DNA from: Peribacillus glennii
GTDB lineage: Bacteria > Bacillota > Bacilli > Bacillales > DSM-1321
Direction: 5' to 3'
DNA length: 64,000 nt
Assembly (NCBI RefSeq): GCF_003429105.1
Contig: NZ_QVTD01000008.1
Span: 62,001 to 126,000 of the forward strand
Shown piece after piece: positions 42,614 to 52,492 of this stretch. The translations under genes were made by a program, and so were the position numbers. Below the pieces are notes generated by a model. The model was given only the letters and a program-made list of their open reading frames with translations. It did no database searches and was not told where the DNA came from. Numbering within the stretch: position 1 is the stretch's first letter; the number at the start of each line of letters is the position of its first letter.

Positions 42614-44676
42614 CATGAGATCTGATATTCGGGGCCGGCTGCTTTTTCCGCATCAACCCTGCCAGAGAAAAATGTGGCTCCACCGCCCATATCAGCGATT
42701 CTATCAGGCGTCAGTGCGTTAACCAGCTGTTTGGCTCCCGGCATGTCGGCCCATAGCCCCTGGCTGACCAAAACTCCCGGAAGGACATTTTCCCCAACCG
42801 CTGCCTTTAATACACATTCGCCGCGATGATTGTGGATTCGGACCATGTCACCGTCTTCAATACCCAGCCTGCCGGCATCAACAACATTCATGTGCAGCCG
42901 CGGTTCTTTTTCCAACGCGATATGGCGCGCATTATTGGAAAAGGTCGAGTTAAGGAAATTGTGGTTTGGCGCAGGCACGAATAAATACGGCAAATCCCCG
43001 TCCTCTACGACTGGATTGTAAACAGGAAGAGGATCGTATCCATCTTTAAGCATTTGCTCGGAATACAGCTCTATTTTTCCGCTTGGAGTTGGAAGCTTGA
43101 CGGAAATAATAGGCGAGACACTTGCTTTCAAAAATTGCTTTTCCAAAAGGCCTTTTAGAGAAATGCCTTCCAAATACGGATTTGCCGGATTATCCAAAGC
43201 TTCTTCAATCAGCTGCTCATCAGTTGCTTTGAAAGCTTTTTCATCAAAGCCCATTCCATCAGCAAGTAATCTAAAAACCTCCGTATTCGACTTTGATTCC
43301 CCATACGCTTCGACTACCGGCTGTTGTATTTGCATGTAGTGATGCCAATAGGATGCATAGAAATCGACAGTTTCAAACGATGCCGCGGCAGGGAGGACAA
43401 TATCAGCGAAGGCGGCCGTTTCCGTTAAAAATAAATCATGTACAACGGTGAATAAATCCTCCCGCATCAATCCCGTGCGAACCTTATTTGCTTCCGGGGC
43501 AATCACAGCCGGATTGGAATTATACACGAACATGGAGCGGATGGGATCTTCCAGCTCCAGCAAAGCCTTTCCGATAGCGTTCATATTAATAATCCGGGTC
43601 GTTTTATCTTTTAATAAATCAGGTCGTTGAAGCGCCCTGGCATTATGGGCGAGATAACCAGAATTCCCTTTCGTGGCTCCGCCTCCTTTGTGAAGCCATT
43701 GGCCGGTAACGGCGGGCAAACAAGAAATGGTGCGTACGCACATGCCGCCATTGTCATGGTGCTGCAAGCCATTCCCAATCCGGATATAAGAAGGCGAGGT
43801 GGTTCCATACATACGGGCCAGCTTGTAGATATCGTCCACAGGGACGCCGGTGATGGCAGACACGGTCGGAGGATCATACTGGGCGACCCGCTGTTTCAAT
43901 TCTTCGGCACCCACAGTGTATTGCTGCAGGAATTCCTCATCTTCCATATTTTCAGCAAATAATACATGCATAATCCCGAGTGCCAAGGCCGCGTCAGTGC
44001 CGGGCATTATCGGGATAAACCAATCTGCCCAGCGGCCGGTCTGGTTTTTATGCACATCGATTACGACAATCTTGGCTCCATTTTTACGGGCCTGCTGGGC
44101 AATGGTGACCTGGTGCATGTTTGTGCTGACGGCATTGATCCCCCAAAAAATGAAAAGCTTTGAATGGATTGTGTCTTCAGGATCCGTTCCGAACGACCCG
44201 CCCATTGTATATTTATATCCCGTGCTGCCTGCCGCATTGCATATGGAACGTTCAAGACGGGTTGCTCCCAGGCGGCTGAAAAAACGCCGGTCCATCCCTT
44301 CCGCGCTCAAGTTCCCCATATTGCCATAAAAGCTGTATGGGAGGATGCTTTGAGGGCCGTTGTGGACAATAAGATCCTTCCATTTGGAGGTAATCGTTTC
44401 TATCGCTTCGTTCCAGCTGATTCTCTCAAATTTGCCTTCACCCTTGGCTCCAACTCTTTTAAGCGGGTATTCCAGGCGCTTGGGATCATAGAGCCTGGCA
44501 GTCATATTGCGGACTTTATTGCAGATATTCCCCTTTGTGACAGGATGCGCCGGGTCCCCTTGCACTTTGATGATTTTGCCATCCTTTTTATGCAAAAGCA
44601 GCCCGCATTGATCGGGGCAATCGAGCGAGCAAACGGATGGGAAAACGCCATCTGGCTCATGGATATATGAATGCAT
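42613..44676 (-). CDS. Molybdopterin oxidoreductase family protein
   Basis: A 687-residue Mo-bis-MGD enzyme of the DMSO-reductase family. An N-terminal 4Fe-4S site is CSLDCPDQCG with a fourth Cys in GNICNKV. Mo-cofactor-binding segments include NAAGSTGYKYTMGGS, WGINAVSTNMHQ and a C-terminal dinucleotide domain from about 570. No TAT signal, so it is cytoplasmic. The ATG at 44676 follows GGAGAA by six bases; the open frame to 44820 lies over the divergent promoter. It resembles B. subtilis YoaE; substrate unknown. Confidence 0.88.
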   Translation of the reverse strand: MHSYIHEPDGVFPSVCSLDCPDQCGLLLHKKDGKIIKVQGDPAHPVTKGNICNKVRNMTARLYDPKRLEYPLKRVGAKGEGKFERISWNEAIETITSKWKDLIVHNGPQSILPYSFYGNMGNLSAEGMDRRFFSRLGATRLERSICNAAGSTGYKYTMGGSFGTDPEDTIHSKLFIFWGINAVSTNMHQVTIAQQARKNGAKIVVIDVHKNQTGRWADWFIPIMPGTDAALALGIMHVLFAENMEDEEFLQQYTVGAEELKQRVAQYDPPTVSAITGVPVDDIYKLARMYGTTSPSYIRIGNGLQHHDNGGMCVRTISCLPAVTGQWLHKGGGATKGNSGYLAHNARALQRPDLLKDKTTRIINMNAIGKALLELEDPIRSMFVYNSNPAVIAPEANKVRTGLMREDLFTVVHDLFLTETAAFADIVLPAAASFETVDFYASYWHHYMQIQQPVVEAYGESKSNTEVFRLLADGMGFDEKAFKATDEQLIEEALDNPANPYLEGISLKGLLEKQFLKASVSPIISVKLPTPSGKIELYSEQMLKDGYDPLPVYNPVVEDGDLPYLFVPAPNHNFLNSTFSNNARHIALEKEPRLHMNVVDAGRLGIEDGDMVRIHNHRGECVLKAAVGENVLPGVLVSQGLWADMPGAKQLVNALTPDRIADMGGGATFFSGRVDAEKAAGPEYQIS

Positions 44677-44886
44677 AAGAAATTCTCCTAAACTATATGA
44701 TGTAAGTAGCAATGAACCTGAAAAAATATGATAATTTTTATCTTCAATAATAAAATAATTCTTATTTTCAAGCAAATAGAACTGTTTGGAAATCAGTTTA
44801 AAACGACCAGCTGTTAACAAACGTAGAATTTTCTGATATCCTGCTAAATAAGTTACTTAAACATCTAAGAGTAAAGGGGGATTTTT

Positions 44887-46356
44887 ATGGAGTATGGTGT
44901 TATAGTATCCATTGCAATTTATATGGTCGGGATGCTCGCCATTGGGTATGCCGCGTACAGGCGTACTTCCAACCTGTCAGATTACATGCTGGGCGGGCGA
45001 AATCTGGGGCCGGCGGTAACGGCATTAAGCGCCGGGGCATCCGATATGAGCGGCTGGCTTTTAATGGGCCTTCCCGGTGCGATGTACTTATCGGGCCTCA
45101 GCAGCGGCTGGATTGTTATCGGGCTTTGTGCCGGGGCATACCTGAATTGGCTTTATGTTGCACCGCGTTTACGGACATACACAGAAGTAGCCAATAATTC
45201 CATCACAATTCCGGATTATTTTGAAAACAGGTTTAAAGACCATTCCCGTATTCTCCGGATAACGTCCGCATTAGTGATCTTAATTTTTTTCACATTTTAT
45301 ACTTCTTCAGGGATGGTATCGGGAGGGCAGTTATTCGAGACAGCATTTAACATGGATTATACGACAGGCATTTGGCTTACGGCTAGCGTAGTCATTCTTT
45401 ATACCTTATTTGGCGGCTTTCTGGCGGTCAGCTGGACGGACTTTGTACAAGGCACGATCATGTTCATCGCCTTGATCCTTGTCCCTGTCGTGACAGTCAT
45501 GAACATTGGGAGCATGGACACTACGTTAAATGAAATCCAGTCGATTGACCCAAAACTTCTGCAGGCATTCGAGGGAACGACGGCTATAGGTATTATCTCT
45601 TTATTGGCATGGGGTCTTGGGTATTTCGGGCAGCCGCATATCATCGTCCGCTTTATGGCGATTACATCCGTTAAAGAAATGAAAAGTGCGCGAAGAATCG
45701 GAATGGGCTGGATGCTATTCTCCATTGTAGGGGCAATGATTACGGGACTATTTGGCATTGCTTATTTCAACAGGAATGGTACGCCGCTGGCAGAAGGCGC
45801 GCATGAAACGGTGTTCATCGTCCTGGCGCAAGAATTATTCCCTTCCATGATTACCGGTTTCCTGCTGGCGGCAATCCTTGCAGCCATTATGAGCACTATT
45901 GCCGCACAGCTGCTGGTTACTTCCAGTGCGTTGACGGAAGATTTTTATAAATCATTCATCAGGCGTTCCGCTTCCGATAAGGAATTGGTGCTTGTCGGCA
46001 GGCTTGCTGTGCTGGGTGTGGCCTTGATTGCGCTTGTGCTTGCCTTGAATCCGAATGAAACCATCCTGAACCTGGTTGGGTATGCATGGGCAGGATTTGG
46101 GGCGGCATTCGGGCCGGTGGTGTTGTTAAGCCTGTACTGGAAACGGATGAATAAGATGGGGGCGTTCGCAGGAATGATTGCCGGTGCTGCAATGGTCATT
46201 ATCTGGGAGCAGATTGATCGATATAAAGAGGTTTACGAGATCATCCCGGGCTTTATTGCCTGCACAATTGCGATCATCACGGTAAGCTTGCTCACTTCAA
46301 AGCCGTCTAAGGAAGTGGAGGAAGAGTTTGAATCAGCTGTAAAAGCACTATCTTAA
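44887..46356 (+). CDS. putP: Sodium/proline symporter
   Basis: A 489-residue SSS-family carrier of proline with sodium, about 13 helices. Marks are DYMLGGRNLGPAVTALSAGASDMSGWLLMG, the sodium-site GYFGQPHIIVRFMA and LAAIMSTIAAQLLVTSSALTEDFYK. It may be a catabolic PutP or an osmostress OpuE; the neighbourhood lacks putB/C, so either is possible. AAAGGGGG precedes the ATG. Divergent from the molybdopterin enzyme, with a 210-base shared upstream region. Confidence 0.92.
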   Translation: MEYGVIVSIAIYMVGMLAIGYAAYRRTSNLSDYMLGGRNLGPAVTALSAGASDMSGWLLMGLPGAMYLSGLSSGWIVIGLCAGAYLNWLYVAPRLRTYTEVANNSITIPDYFENRFKDHSRILRITSALVILIFFTFYTSSGMVSGGQLFETAFNMDYTTGIWLTASVVILYTLFGGFLAVSWTDFVQGTIMFIALILVPVVTVMNIGSMDTTLNEIQSIDPKLLQAFEGTTAIGIISLLAWGLGYFGQPHIIVRFMAITSVKEMKSARRIGMGWMLFSIVGAMITGLFGIAYFNRNGTPLAEGAHETVFIVLAQELFPSMITGFLLAAILAAIMSTIAAQLLVTSSALTEDFYKSFIRRSASDKELVLVGRLAVLGVALIALVLALNPNETILNLVGYAWAGFGAAFGPVVLLSLYWKRMNKMGAFAGMIAGAAMVIIWEQIDRYKEVYEIIPGFIACTIAIITVSLLTSKPSKEVEEEFESAVKALS

Positions 46357-46365
46357 TTTATGGAC

Positions 46366-46408
46366 CCTTGCCTTTATGCTTATCAAAGTAAAAGGCAAGG
46401 TTTTTTTT
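46366..46408 (+). terminator. Terminator of putP
   Basis: CCTTGCCTTT pairs with AAAGGCAAGG and is followed by eight T. Confidence 0.9.
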
Positions 46409-46501
46409 CTTAAAAAGAACTTATCTCCCAGGCATTATGTAAATACTAGTATGCATGGTAAAATAATGTTAGCTTCCAAGGAATTATTAAAGGAGATTTT
46501 T

Positions 46502-47638
46502 ATGACTGAGACACCGCAATTCATTTCGACTTCAAAACCATTTGTACAAAAAGCCTGGGAAAAAGCAGGGTTTGAACAGGGGACGCCGATTCAGCAAAAG
46601 GCCATTCCCGTGATAAAGGAAGGCAAGGACCTAATTGCCGAATCACCGACAGGAACAGGAAAGACGCTTGCCTACCTGATTCCATTGCTGGAAAAAGTCG
46701 ATCCCCAAAAGCAGACAATCCAGGCCGTGATGCTTGCTTCTTCCCGTGAATTGGTGATGCAGATTGCTGAGGAAATCAGAATCTGGGCCGAGGGCAGCGG
46801 AATCACTGGTGCAGCTTTTATCGGAGGAGCCAATCTCAAACGCCAGCTAGAAAAATTGAAAAAACGGCCGCAGGTCATAGTTGGTACACCGGGACGGCTC
46901 TATGAATTAATTAACCAAAAGAAAATCAAGATGCACGAGGTGAAAACAATCGTGCTTGATGAAGGGGACCAATTGCTGGTACCCGAGCATATTGGGACGG
47001 TGCGCAATATTGTTAAATCCACATTAAAAGATCGGCAGGTCCTGATGTTCTCCGCCACGCTTCCGCCTCACACGGAAAAATTGGCACTGGAATTAACGAA
47101 TGATCCCGAAACAATCCGAATCGGAAAAAATGAAAACATGCAATCGAAGGTAGACCATATTTATTTTGTATGCGACAAACGCGAAAAAATAAAGGTGCTC
47201 GAAAAAATATCACGGCTTAAGGATTTAAAAGGGCTCGCCTTTGCCAATGACATCGCCGAAATAACCGTGATCGGCGAAAAAATGGACTACAAAGGCATAG
47301 AACTAGGTGTCCTTCATGGGGAATCCAATAAAATGGATCGGGAAAAATCCCTGCGAAATCTTCGTTCAGGCACATATCCATTGCTGCTTGCGACGGATGT
47401 GGCAGCCCGAGGACTTGATATTAAAGGACTCAACACCGTGGTCCATATTGATGTTCCGGCGACCACCGATCAATATATACACCGTTCCGGAAGAACAGGG
47501 AGAGCCGGTGCAAGCGGTACGGTGATGTCCATCGTTACAGACAGAGAGGAACGGGAATTAAAAAAGATTGCCCGTGAAATTGGGATTTCCGTCAGTAAAA
47601 AAGACTTTTACAAGGGCGAAATCGTAGACGTACGGTAA
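46502..47638 (+). CDS. yfmL: DEAD-box ATP-dependent RNA helicase
   Basis: A 378-residue helicase core without a C-terminal RNA-binding extension, the YfmL type (376 residues in B. subtilis, linked to 50S assembly). Motifs: Q-motif near FEQGTPIQQKAIP, Walker A SPTGTGKT, TPGR, box II VLDEGD (DEGD instead of DEAD), SAT, and IHRSGRTGRAG. The ATG at 46502 follows AAGGAG; the open frame upstream crosses the putP terminator and is rejected. Confidence 0.93.
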   Translation: MTETPQFISTSKPFVQKAWEKAGFEQGTPIQQKAIPVIKEGKDLIAESPTGTGKTLAYLIPLLEKVDPQKQTIQAVMLASSRELVMQIAEEIRIWAEGSGITGAAFIGGANLKRQLEKLKKRPQVIVGTPGRLYELINQKKIKMHEVKTIVLDEGDQLLVPEHIGTVRNIVKSTLKDRQVLMFSATLPPHTEKLALELTNDPETIRIGKNENMQSKVDHIYFVCDKREKIKVLEKISRLKDLKGLAFANDIAEITVIGEKMDYKGIELGVLHGESNKMDREKSLRNLRSGTYPLLLATDVAARGLDIKGLNTVVHIDVPATTDQYIHRSGRTGRAGASGTVMSIVTDREERELKKIAREIGISVSKKDFYKGEIVDVR

Positions 47639-47643
47639 AGGAT

Positions 47644-47686
47644 GTCAGTCCCCACTGTGTATAGGTAAACGCGTGGGGGACTGACC
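47644..47686. repeat. REP-like repeat cluster C (inverted pair)
   Basis: GTCAGTCCCCA (47644-47654) and TGGGGGACTGACC (47674-47686) flank a centre with ACGCGT. Same family as clusters A, B and D; it follows yfmL directly. Confidence 0.85.
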
Positions 47687-47697
47687 TCTAAAAAATA

Positions 47698-47711
47698 TGT
47701 AAACGCTTCCA
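47698..47711. promoter_or_regulatory. cre-like site upstream of mgl
   Basis: TGTAAACGCTTCCA fits the CcpA consensus with one mismatch. It lies about 60 bases before the start of the lyase gene, in the promoter region. Confidence 0.6.
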
Positions 47712-47765
47712 TTTATCTTTGCTTATACATACTATAAAGCAGGAAGAAAAATGAGGAGGGGAACC

Positions 47766-48965
47766 ATGGGAGAGAAATATAAACATTTCGAAACCGCGGT
47801 CGTTCACGAGGGATATGATTCAAAAGACCATGTGGGGAGCCTTGTTGCACCTATTTTTCAAACATCGACATTCACTTTCGACACTGCTGAGCAAGGGGAG
47901 AAGCGATTTGCGGGGCAGGAAGAGGGATACATTTATTCACGGCTAGGAAATCCGACGGTTCAAGCGCTGGAAGAGAGAATCGCAGGCTTGGAAGGCGGAG
48001 AAGCAGGACTTGCTTTTGGTTCAGGGATGGCTGCGGTTTCAGCTGTCCTGGTAGCCTTGACAAAAGCTGGCGACCATATCGTCTGTTCCCAAGGATTGTA
48101 CGGCTGTACCTTTGGATTATTACAGCTCATGAAAAACAAATACAACATCAGCCATGATTTCTGTGCCATGGAATCGCCTGAACAGCTATCGGCATTAATC
48201 CGACCGGAGACAGCCTGTATTTATATTGAGACGCCTATTAATCCGACGATGAAAATGCTTGACCTGGAGATGATTGCACAGGTTGGAAAACAACAAGGCA
48301 TTCCGGTCGTGGTCGATAATACGTTTTCTACTCCCTATCTTCAAAGACCGCTTGCTTGGGGCTGTGACATTGTCCTGCACAGCGCGACCAAATACATTTG
48401 CGGCCATGGAGATGTCGTGGGAGGCCTGGTCGTGGGCAAAAAAGAGTTTTTGAACAGTGTAGCCATGACTACGCGAAAGGACATTGGCGGGATTATGTCC
48501 CCGTTTGATTCCTGGCTGCTGCTGCGAGGCTTGAAAACATTGCCAGTCCGGATGGACCGCCACTCTCAAAATGCCTGCAGGATTTTCTCTAAGCTAAAGA
48601 ATCACCCAATGATCGATAAAGTATATTATCCGGGGGACCCGAATCACCCGGACCATCACATAGCCCAAAAGCAGATGAAACAGGGAGGCGGGCTTATTTC
48701 TTTTGAAATAAAAGGCTCAAAGCAGGATGCCCAGAAGCTGCTTAATAATTTGAAATTAATAAAAATTGCTGTCAGCCTGGGCGATGCTGAAACCCTTATC
48801 CAGCATCCGGCGACGATGACACACTCGGTTGTTCCGGAACCATCCAGGCAGGAAATGGGGATCACAGACCAGCTGCTACGCCTTTCATTAGGCCTCGAAG
48901 CATGGCAGGATATTTGGGATGATTTGCAGCAGGCATTACATTCTTTAGCTGCTGGATACAAATGA
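47766..48965 (+). CDS. mgl: L-methionine gamma-lyase (trans-sulfuration PLP enzyme)
   Basis: A 399-residue Cys/Met-metabolism PLP enzyme. The PLP lysine is in LHSATKYICGHGDVVGG and YSRLGNPTVQALEERIAGLE is the family N-terminal loop. The motif LYGCTFGLL carries the active-site Cys found in methionine gamma-lyases (Cys in YGCTF), which favours Mgl over cystathionine gamma-lyase. It would give methanethiol, 2-oxobutyrate and ammonia from methionine. AGGAGGGG precedes ATG 47766; an ATG at 47751 lies before the site. Confidence 0.85.
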   Translation: MGEKYKHFETAVVHEGYDSKDHVGSLVAPIFQTSTFTFDTAEQGEKRFAGQEEGYIYSRLGNPTVQALEERIAGLEGGEAGLAFGSGMAAVSAVLVALTKAGDHIVCSQGLYGCTFGLLQLMKNKYNISHDFCAMESPEQLSALIRPETACIYIETPINPTMKMLDLEMIAQVGKQQGIPVVVDNTFSTPYLQRPLAWGCDIVLHSATKYICGHGDVVGGLVVGKKEFLNSVAMTTRKDIGGIMSPFDSWLLLRGLKTLPVRMDRHSQNACRIFSKLKNHPMIDKVYYPGDPNHPDHHIAQKQMKQGGGLISFEIKGSKQDAQKLLNNLKLIKIAVSLGDAETLIQHPATMTHSVVPEPSRQEMGITDQLLRLSLGLEAWQDIWDDLQQALHSLAAGYK

Positions 48966-49133
48966 GGAAAAAAATATAAATGGTTTTTAGGATGCTGCCA
49001 GCCAACATATTATTTGGCCCTTCATGTGGAACGGTATCCATCTGGCTTTTTTGCCAAGCTCCAATCATCGAAAAAATAATTTAGTTTACCAATTGCCAAA
49101 TTGTTTAGTTGAACTTATATCAGCGAATAAAGT

Positions 49134-49162
49134 TTTACATTTTCTTTTGAAAGTGATAAAAT
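49134..49162 (+). promoter_or_regulatory. Promoter of the rib operon
   Basis: TTTACA, 17 bases, TAAAAT with an upstream TG (TGATAAAAT). Transcription would begin about 80 bases before the FMN aptamer. 48966-49133 shows nothing else. Confidence 0.7.
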
Positions 49163-49248
49163 TTTGGCAAAGAAGAAGCTTGGGCATTCGCCTGCATCTT
49201 CTAAAAACAGAACCGGAAAATGTTGGCATATATCCAGCGTTTTTCTTT

Positions 49249-49376
49249 GTCCTTCGGGGTCGGGTGAAAATCCCAACCGGCGGTAATGAAGCAATTCTAA
49301 GCCCGCGAGCCTGAAAATGGCAGGATTTGGTGAGATTCCAAAGCCGACAGTACAGTCTGGATGGGAGAAGGACAGT
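49249..49376 (+). ncRNA. FMN riboswitch (RFN element)
   Basis: The RFN core runs in order: TGTCCTTCGGGG, GGGTGAAAATCCC, ACCGGCGGTAATGA, AGCCCGCGAGC, TTTGGTGAGATTCC, AAGCCGACAGT and GTCTGGATGGGAGAAGGACA. It precedes riboflavin genes, so FMN represses them. A terminator lies about 100 bases downstream. Confidence 0.97.
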
Positions 49377-49473
49377 ATGGAAAATATATAAAGCTAGGAG
49401 TCTATTTAAAATAATATTTTTTAATAGGCTTATTTCGCCATATATTTTTGCCGCCATATTCTCCCTTAAAAAG

Positions 49474-49508
49474 ACCCTTCAGGATTTTGCCTGAAGGGTT
49501 TTATTTTT
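49474..49508 (+). terminator. FMN riboswitch attenuator
   Basis: ACCCTTCAGG and CCTGAAGGGT enclose a six-base loop and are followed by TTTATTTTT. Confidence 0.88.
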
Positions 49509-49591
49509 AAGGAAGGAGGGTTATAACGCAGCAATCGATTGAATAATAAGGGAAAGTCTATATCACGCTAAACATGAAATAAGGTGAAAAG

Positions 49592-50230
49592 ATGTTTACA
49601 GGAATCATAGAAGATATAGGAACGGTTTCATCGTTAAACAGCAGCGGAAACAGCATGGTACTTACCATCACTTCAAAAAAAATTGTCGAAGATGTCCATT
49701 TGGGCGATAGCATTTCTGTGAATGGAGTCTGTTTGACAGTGATTTCCTTTACCAGCGAAACCTTTACGGTTGATGTTATGCCCGAGACGGTGAAAGATAC
49801 CTCCTTAAGGCTGTTAAAAGCCGGGTCGCCGGTTAATTTAGAGCGTGCCATGAGCGCAAATGGCCGATTTGGAGGCCACTTTGTGTCCGGGCATATTGAT
49901 GGCACGGGTACTATTGTAAAAACGCAAAGGAAGGAAAACGCAGTTTATTATGTGATCCAGCTGGACGATTCACTGAGCAAATACTGTATACCAAAGGGTT
50001 CTATCGCAATTGATGGAACCAGCCTCACAATCTTTGATATTCGAGACAACATGGTGACAGTTTCCCTGATTCCGCTTACGCACCAGGACACGGTGCTTGG
50101 GAGAAAAAATGCAGGGGATATCGTGAATATTGAGAATGACATGATTGGTAAATACATAATCCATCAAGCGGAAAGCAAGAATCCTAAAAAAGGGATCACA
50201 TTGGATTTTTTAGCGGAAAATGGATTTTAA
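49592..50230 (+). CDS. ribE: Riboflavin synthase alpha subunit
   Basis: Dismutates two molecules of dimethyl-ribityllumazine to riboflavin; 212 residues in two lumazine-binding halves. [12 protein letters not shown] opens half one, with SVNGVCLTV; half two has [13 protein letters not shown] and the repeat [11 protein letters not shown]. It is the first gene behind the FMN switch; ribD, usually first in Bacillus, is missing. AAGGTGAA precedes the ATG. Confidence 0.97.
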   Translation: MFTGIIEDIGTVSSLNSSGNSMVLTITSKKIVEDVHLGDSISVNGVCLTVISFTSETFTVDVMPETVKDTSLRLLKAGSPVNLERAMSANGRFGGHFVSGHIDGTGTIVKTQRKENAVYYVIQLDDSLSKYCIPKGSIAIDGTSLTIFDIRDNMVTVSLIPLTHQDTVLGRKNAGDIVNIENDMIGKYIIHQAESKNPKKGITLDFLAENGF

Positions 50231-50247
50231 TAAAGGATGTGGCCAAT

Positions 50248-51438
50248 TTGTTTAATACGATAGAAGAAGCGATTGACGATCTGAAAGCGGGGAAGGCTGT
50301 CATTGTAGTGGATGATGAGGACCGGGAAAATGAGGGGGATTTTGTTGTCCTCGCGGAAAAAGCAACACCGGAAGCGATCAATTTTATGGCAACACATGGT
50401 CGCGGCCTGATATGCACGACCATTACCGAACAACTGGCCACAAAATTGAACCTGCATCCGATGGTAGACATAAATACAGACAACCACGGAACTGCGTTTA
50501 CCGTTAGTGTTGACCATATCCAAACGACAACGGGAATCAGTGCTTTCGAGCGCTCAATGACTATCCTTGAGCTTTTGAATCCAGATTCCGTACCGACGGA
50601 CTTTAGACGACCAGGACATATTTTTCCAATCGTTGCAAAAGAAGGCGGCGTATTGAGAAGGGCCGGACATACAGAAGCATCTGTGGATTTGGCGAAGCTG
50701 TCCGGCGCAGCTCCGGCCGGTGTCATTTGTGAAATCATGAAAGAGGATGGATCCATGGCGCGTGTACCGGATTTGATCGAGATAGCGAAGAAACACAACC
50801 TCAAACTCATTACAATAGCCGAACTTATCCGCTTCCGGAATAAACACGAAGCACTGGTAAAGCGTGAAGCAGAAGTGAAAATGCCGACTGCGTACGGAGA
50901 TTTTAAGCTGATTGGCTACTCAAATCCTCTGGATGACCGTGAGCATGTTGCTTTAGTGAAGGGAGAATGGGAATCGGGGGAACCTGTTTTGGTTCGTGTC
51001 CATTCAGAATGCCTGACCGGCGATGTGTTCGGCTCTTTCCGCTGCGATTGCGGGCCTCAGCTTCATGCAGCCCTTGCACAAATTGAGGAAGCAGGAAAAG
51101 GTGCGTTGATTTATATGCGGCAAGAGGGGCGTGGGATAGGACTCATCAACAAACTTAAGGCATATAAGCTTCAGGAAGAAGGCTTTGATACTGTAGAAGC
51201 AAATGAAAAGCTGGGCTTTCCTGCCGAGCTCCGTGATTACGGGATCGGCGCCCAAATCATAAGGGATCTTCGCATTGAAAAGATACGCTTACTGACCAAT
51301 AATCCAAAAAAAATCTCCGGATTGACCGGCTATGGTTTGGAAATTGTTGAAAGGGTTCCAATCCAGATGCCCGCCAAAAAGGATAATGAGCAATATTTGG
51401 AAACAAAAAAAACAAAAATGGGACATCTGTTTTTATAA
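50248..51438 (+). CDS. ribBA: Bifunctional DHBP synthase / GTP cyclohydrolase II
   Basis: Makes both riboflavin precursors. The N-terminal DHBP synthase (about 1-200) has [21 protein letters not shown] and [11 protein letters not shown]; the C-terminal GTP cyclohydrolase II has the zinc cysteines [24 protein letters not shown] and the [15 protein letters not shown] segment. The TTG at 50248 gives a start aligned with B. subtilis RibBA (MF..IEEA); a GTG at 50239 lies on the binding site. Third reaction enzymes follow directly in ribH. Confidence 0.96.
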   Translation: MFNTIEEAIDDLKAGKAVIVVDDEDRENEGDFVVLAEKATPEAINFMATHGRGLICTTITEQLATKLNLHPMVDINTDNHGTAFTVSVDHIQTTTGISAFERSMTILELLNPDSVPTDFRRPGHIFPIVAKEGGVLRRAGHTEASVDLAKLSGAAPAGVICEIMKEDGSMARVPDLIEIAKKHNLKLITIAELIRFRNKHEALVKREAEVKMPTAYGDFKLIGYSNPLDDREHVALVKGEWESGEPVLVRVHSECLTGDVFGSFRCDCGPQLHAALAQIEEAGKGALIYMRQEGRGIGLINKLKAYKLQEEGFDTVEANEKLGFPAELRDYGIGAQIIRDLRIEKIRLLTNNPKKISGLTGYGLEIVERVPIQMPAKKDNEQYLETKKTKMGHLFL

Positions 51439-51450
51439 GGAGGAAGCAAC

Positions 51451-51918
51451 ATGGGACAAGTATTTGAGGGAAATTTAATTGGTACTGGCTTAAAAATTGG
51501 GATTGTTGTGGGGAGGTTTAATGAATTCATTACCAATAAACTGTTAAGCGGAGCACTGGATGGCTTGAAGCGCCATGGTGTGGATGAAGCTGATGTTGAT
51601 GTGGCCTGGACTCCGGGTGCTTATGAAATACCAATGATCGCAAAGAAGCTGGTGAATACCGGGAAATATGATGCCGTCATTGGGCTCGGCACCGTAATCC
51701 GTGGTGCGACAACACATTATGACTACGTATCCAATGAAACGGCAAAAGGCATTGCTTCCGTATCGCTGGAGACAGGCGTGCCCGTCATTTTTGGCGTGCT
51801 GACCACAGAAAATATTGAACAGGCGATAGAACGTGCGGGAACAAAAGCAGGCAACAAGGGGTATGAAGCAGCAGTTTCCGCAATCGAAATGGCTAATCTG
51901 GGTAAAATCATCGGGTAA
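51451..51918 (+). CDS. ribH: 6,7-dimethyl-8-ribityllumazine synthase
   Basis: Condenses the ribityl-amine with DHBP; 155 residues, forms 60-subunit capsids in Bacillus. Substrate-binding motifs are [29 protein letters not shown] and [18 protein letters not shown] precedes the ATG. Last gene of the operon. Confidence 0.97.
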   Translation: MGQVFEGNLIGTGLKIGIVVGRFNEFITNKLLSGALDGLKRHGVDEADVDVAWTPGAYEIPMIAKKLVNTGKYDAVIGLGTVIRGATTHYDYVSNETAKGIASVSLETGVPVIFGVLTTENIEQAIERAGTKAGNKGYEAAVSAIEMANLGKIIG

Positions 51919-51967
51919 GTAAATTTTGAGCTAATAACATTGTAAAGAATATCGGAAATCGAGAATG

Positions 51968-52003
51968 AAAAACCGGAAGGAAATAGACCCCTTCCGGTTT
52001 TTT
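51968..52003 (+). terminator. Terminator of the rib operon
   Basis: AAACCGGAAGG pairs with CTTCCGGTTTTTT around a ten-base loop. Confidence 0.92.
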
Positions 52004-52088
52004 GGCGAACAAATGCAGAACCAAAGCGAAATGACGGAGCAAGATTTCCGATGTGTTACGCTTATGATTTTAATGTGCCAATATCCAT

Positions 52089-52358
52089 TTAACTATAAGA
52101 TTCAATCGCCTGATCCAGTGCGTTAAAGGCTTGGCCAAATGCAGCTGAAGAGGAAACATCACCGGCAATGTCCAAGGCGAGTTGGGCATGATGCGCTTGT
52201 GTGACCGCTGTAATAACATTTTCAAGCATTTCTCTCTTTCCACCGGCTGTTTCCTTGGCTTCTTCAAGCATGTCAATGCATTGTACGAGCCGCCCTGATT
52301 CAGGATGGTCATAGGTGTACTCCAAGATTTCTTTTGCTTGCTGGAGAAGCTCTTTCAC
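52089..52358 (-). CDS. Hypothetical helical protein (89 aa)
   Basis: An all-helical 89-residue soluble protein (MKELLQQAKEILEYTYDHPE start; Ala-rich second half) with a helical-hairpin look. GTG start at 52358 behind AGAGGGA. Convergent with the rib operon, divergent from nrnB. I do not recognise the family. Confidence 0.65.
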   Translation of the reverse strand: MKELLQQAKEILEYTYDHPESGRLVQCIDMLEEAKETAGGKREMLENVITAVTQAHHAQLALDIAGDVSSSAAFGQAFNALDQAIESYS

Positions 52359-52492
52359 GTAAATCCCTCTTTTCCATCTTAGTCTTCATTATTGTAGACA
52401 TCCACATGATGTTTATACCGACTTGGATTTACCGCCATAAATGCTACGAAAACAGGGAATAGTATTATTAGTATTTTTTCAGGGGGGATAAT

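Noticed and set aside
44164-44670. A 168-codon plus-strand frame
   Set aside because: Antisense to the start of the molybdopterin oxidoreductase, with no binding site or family match.
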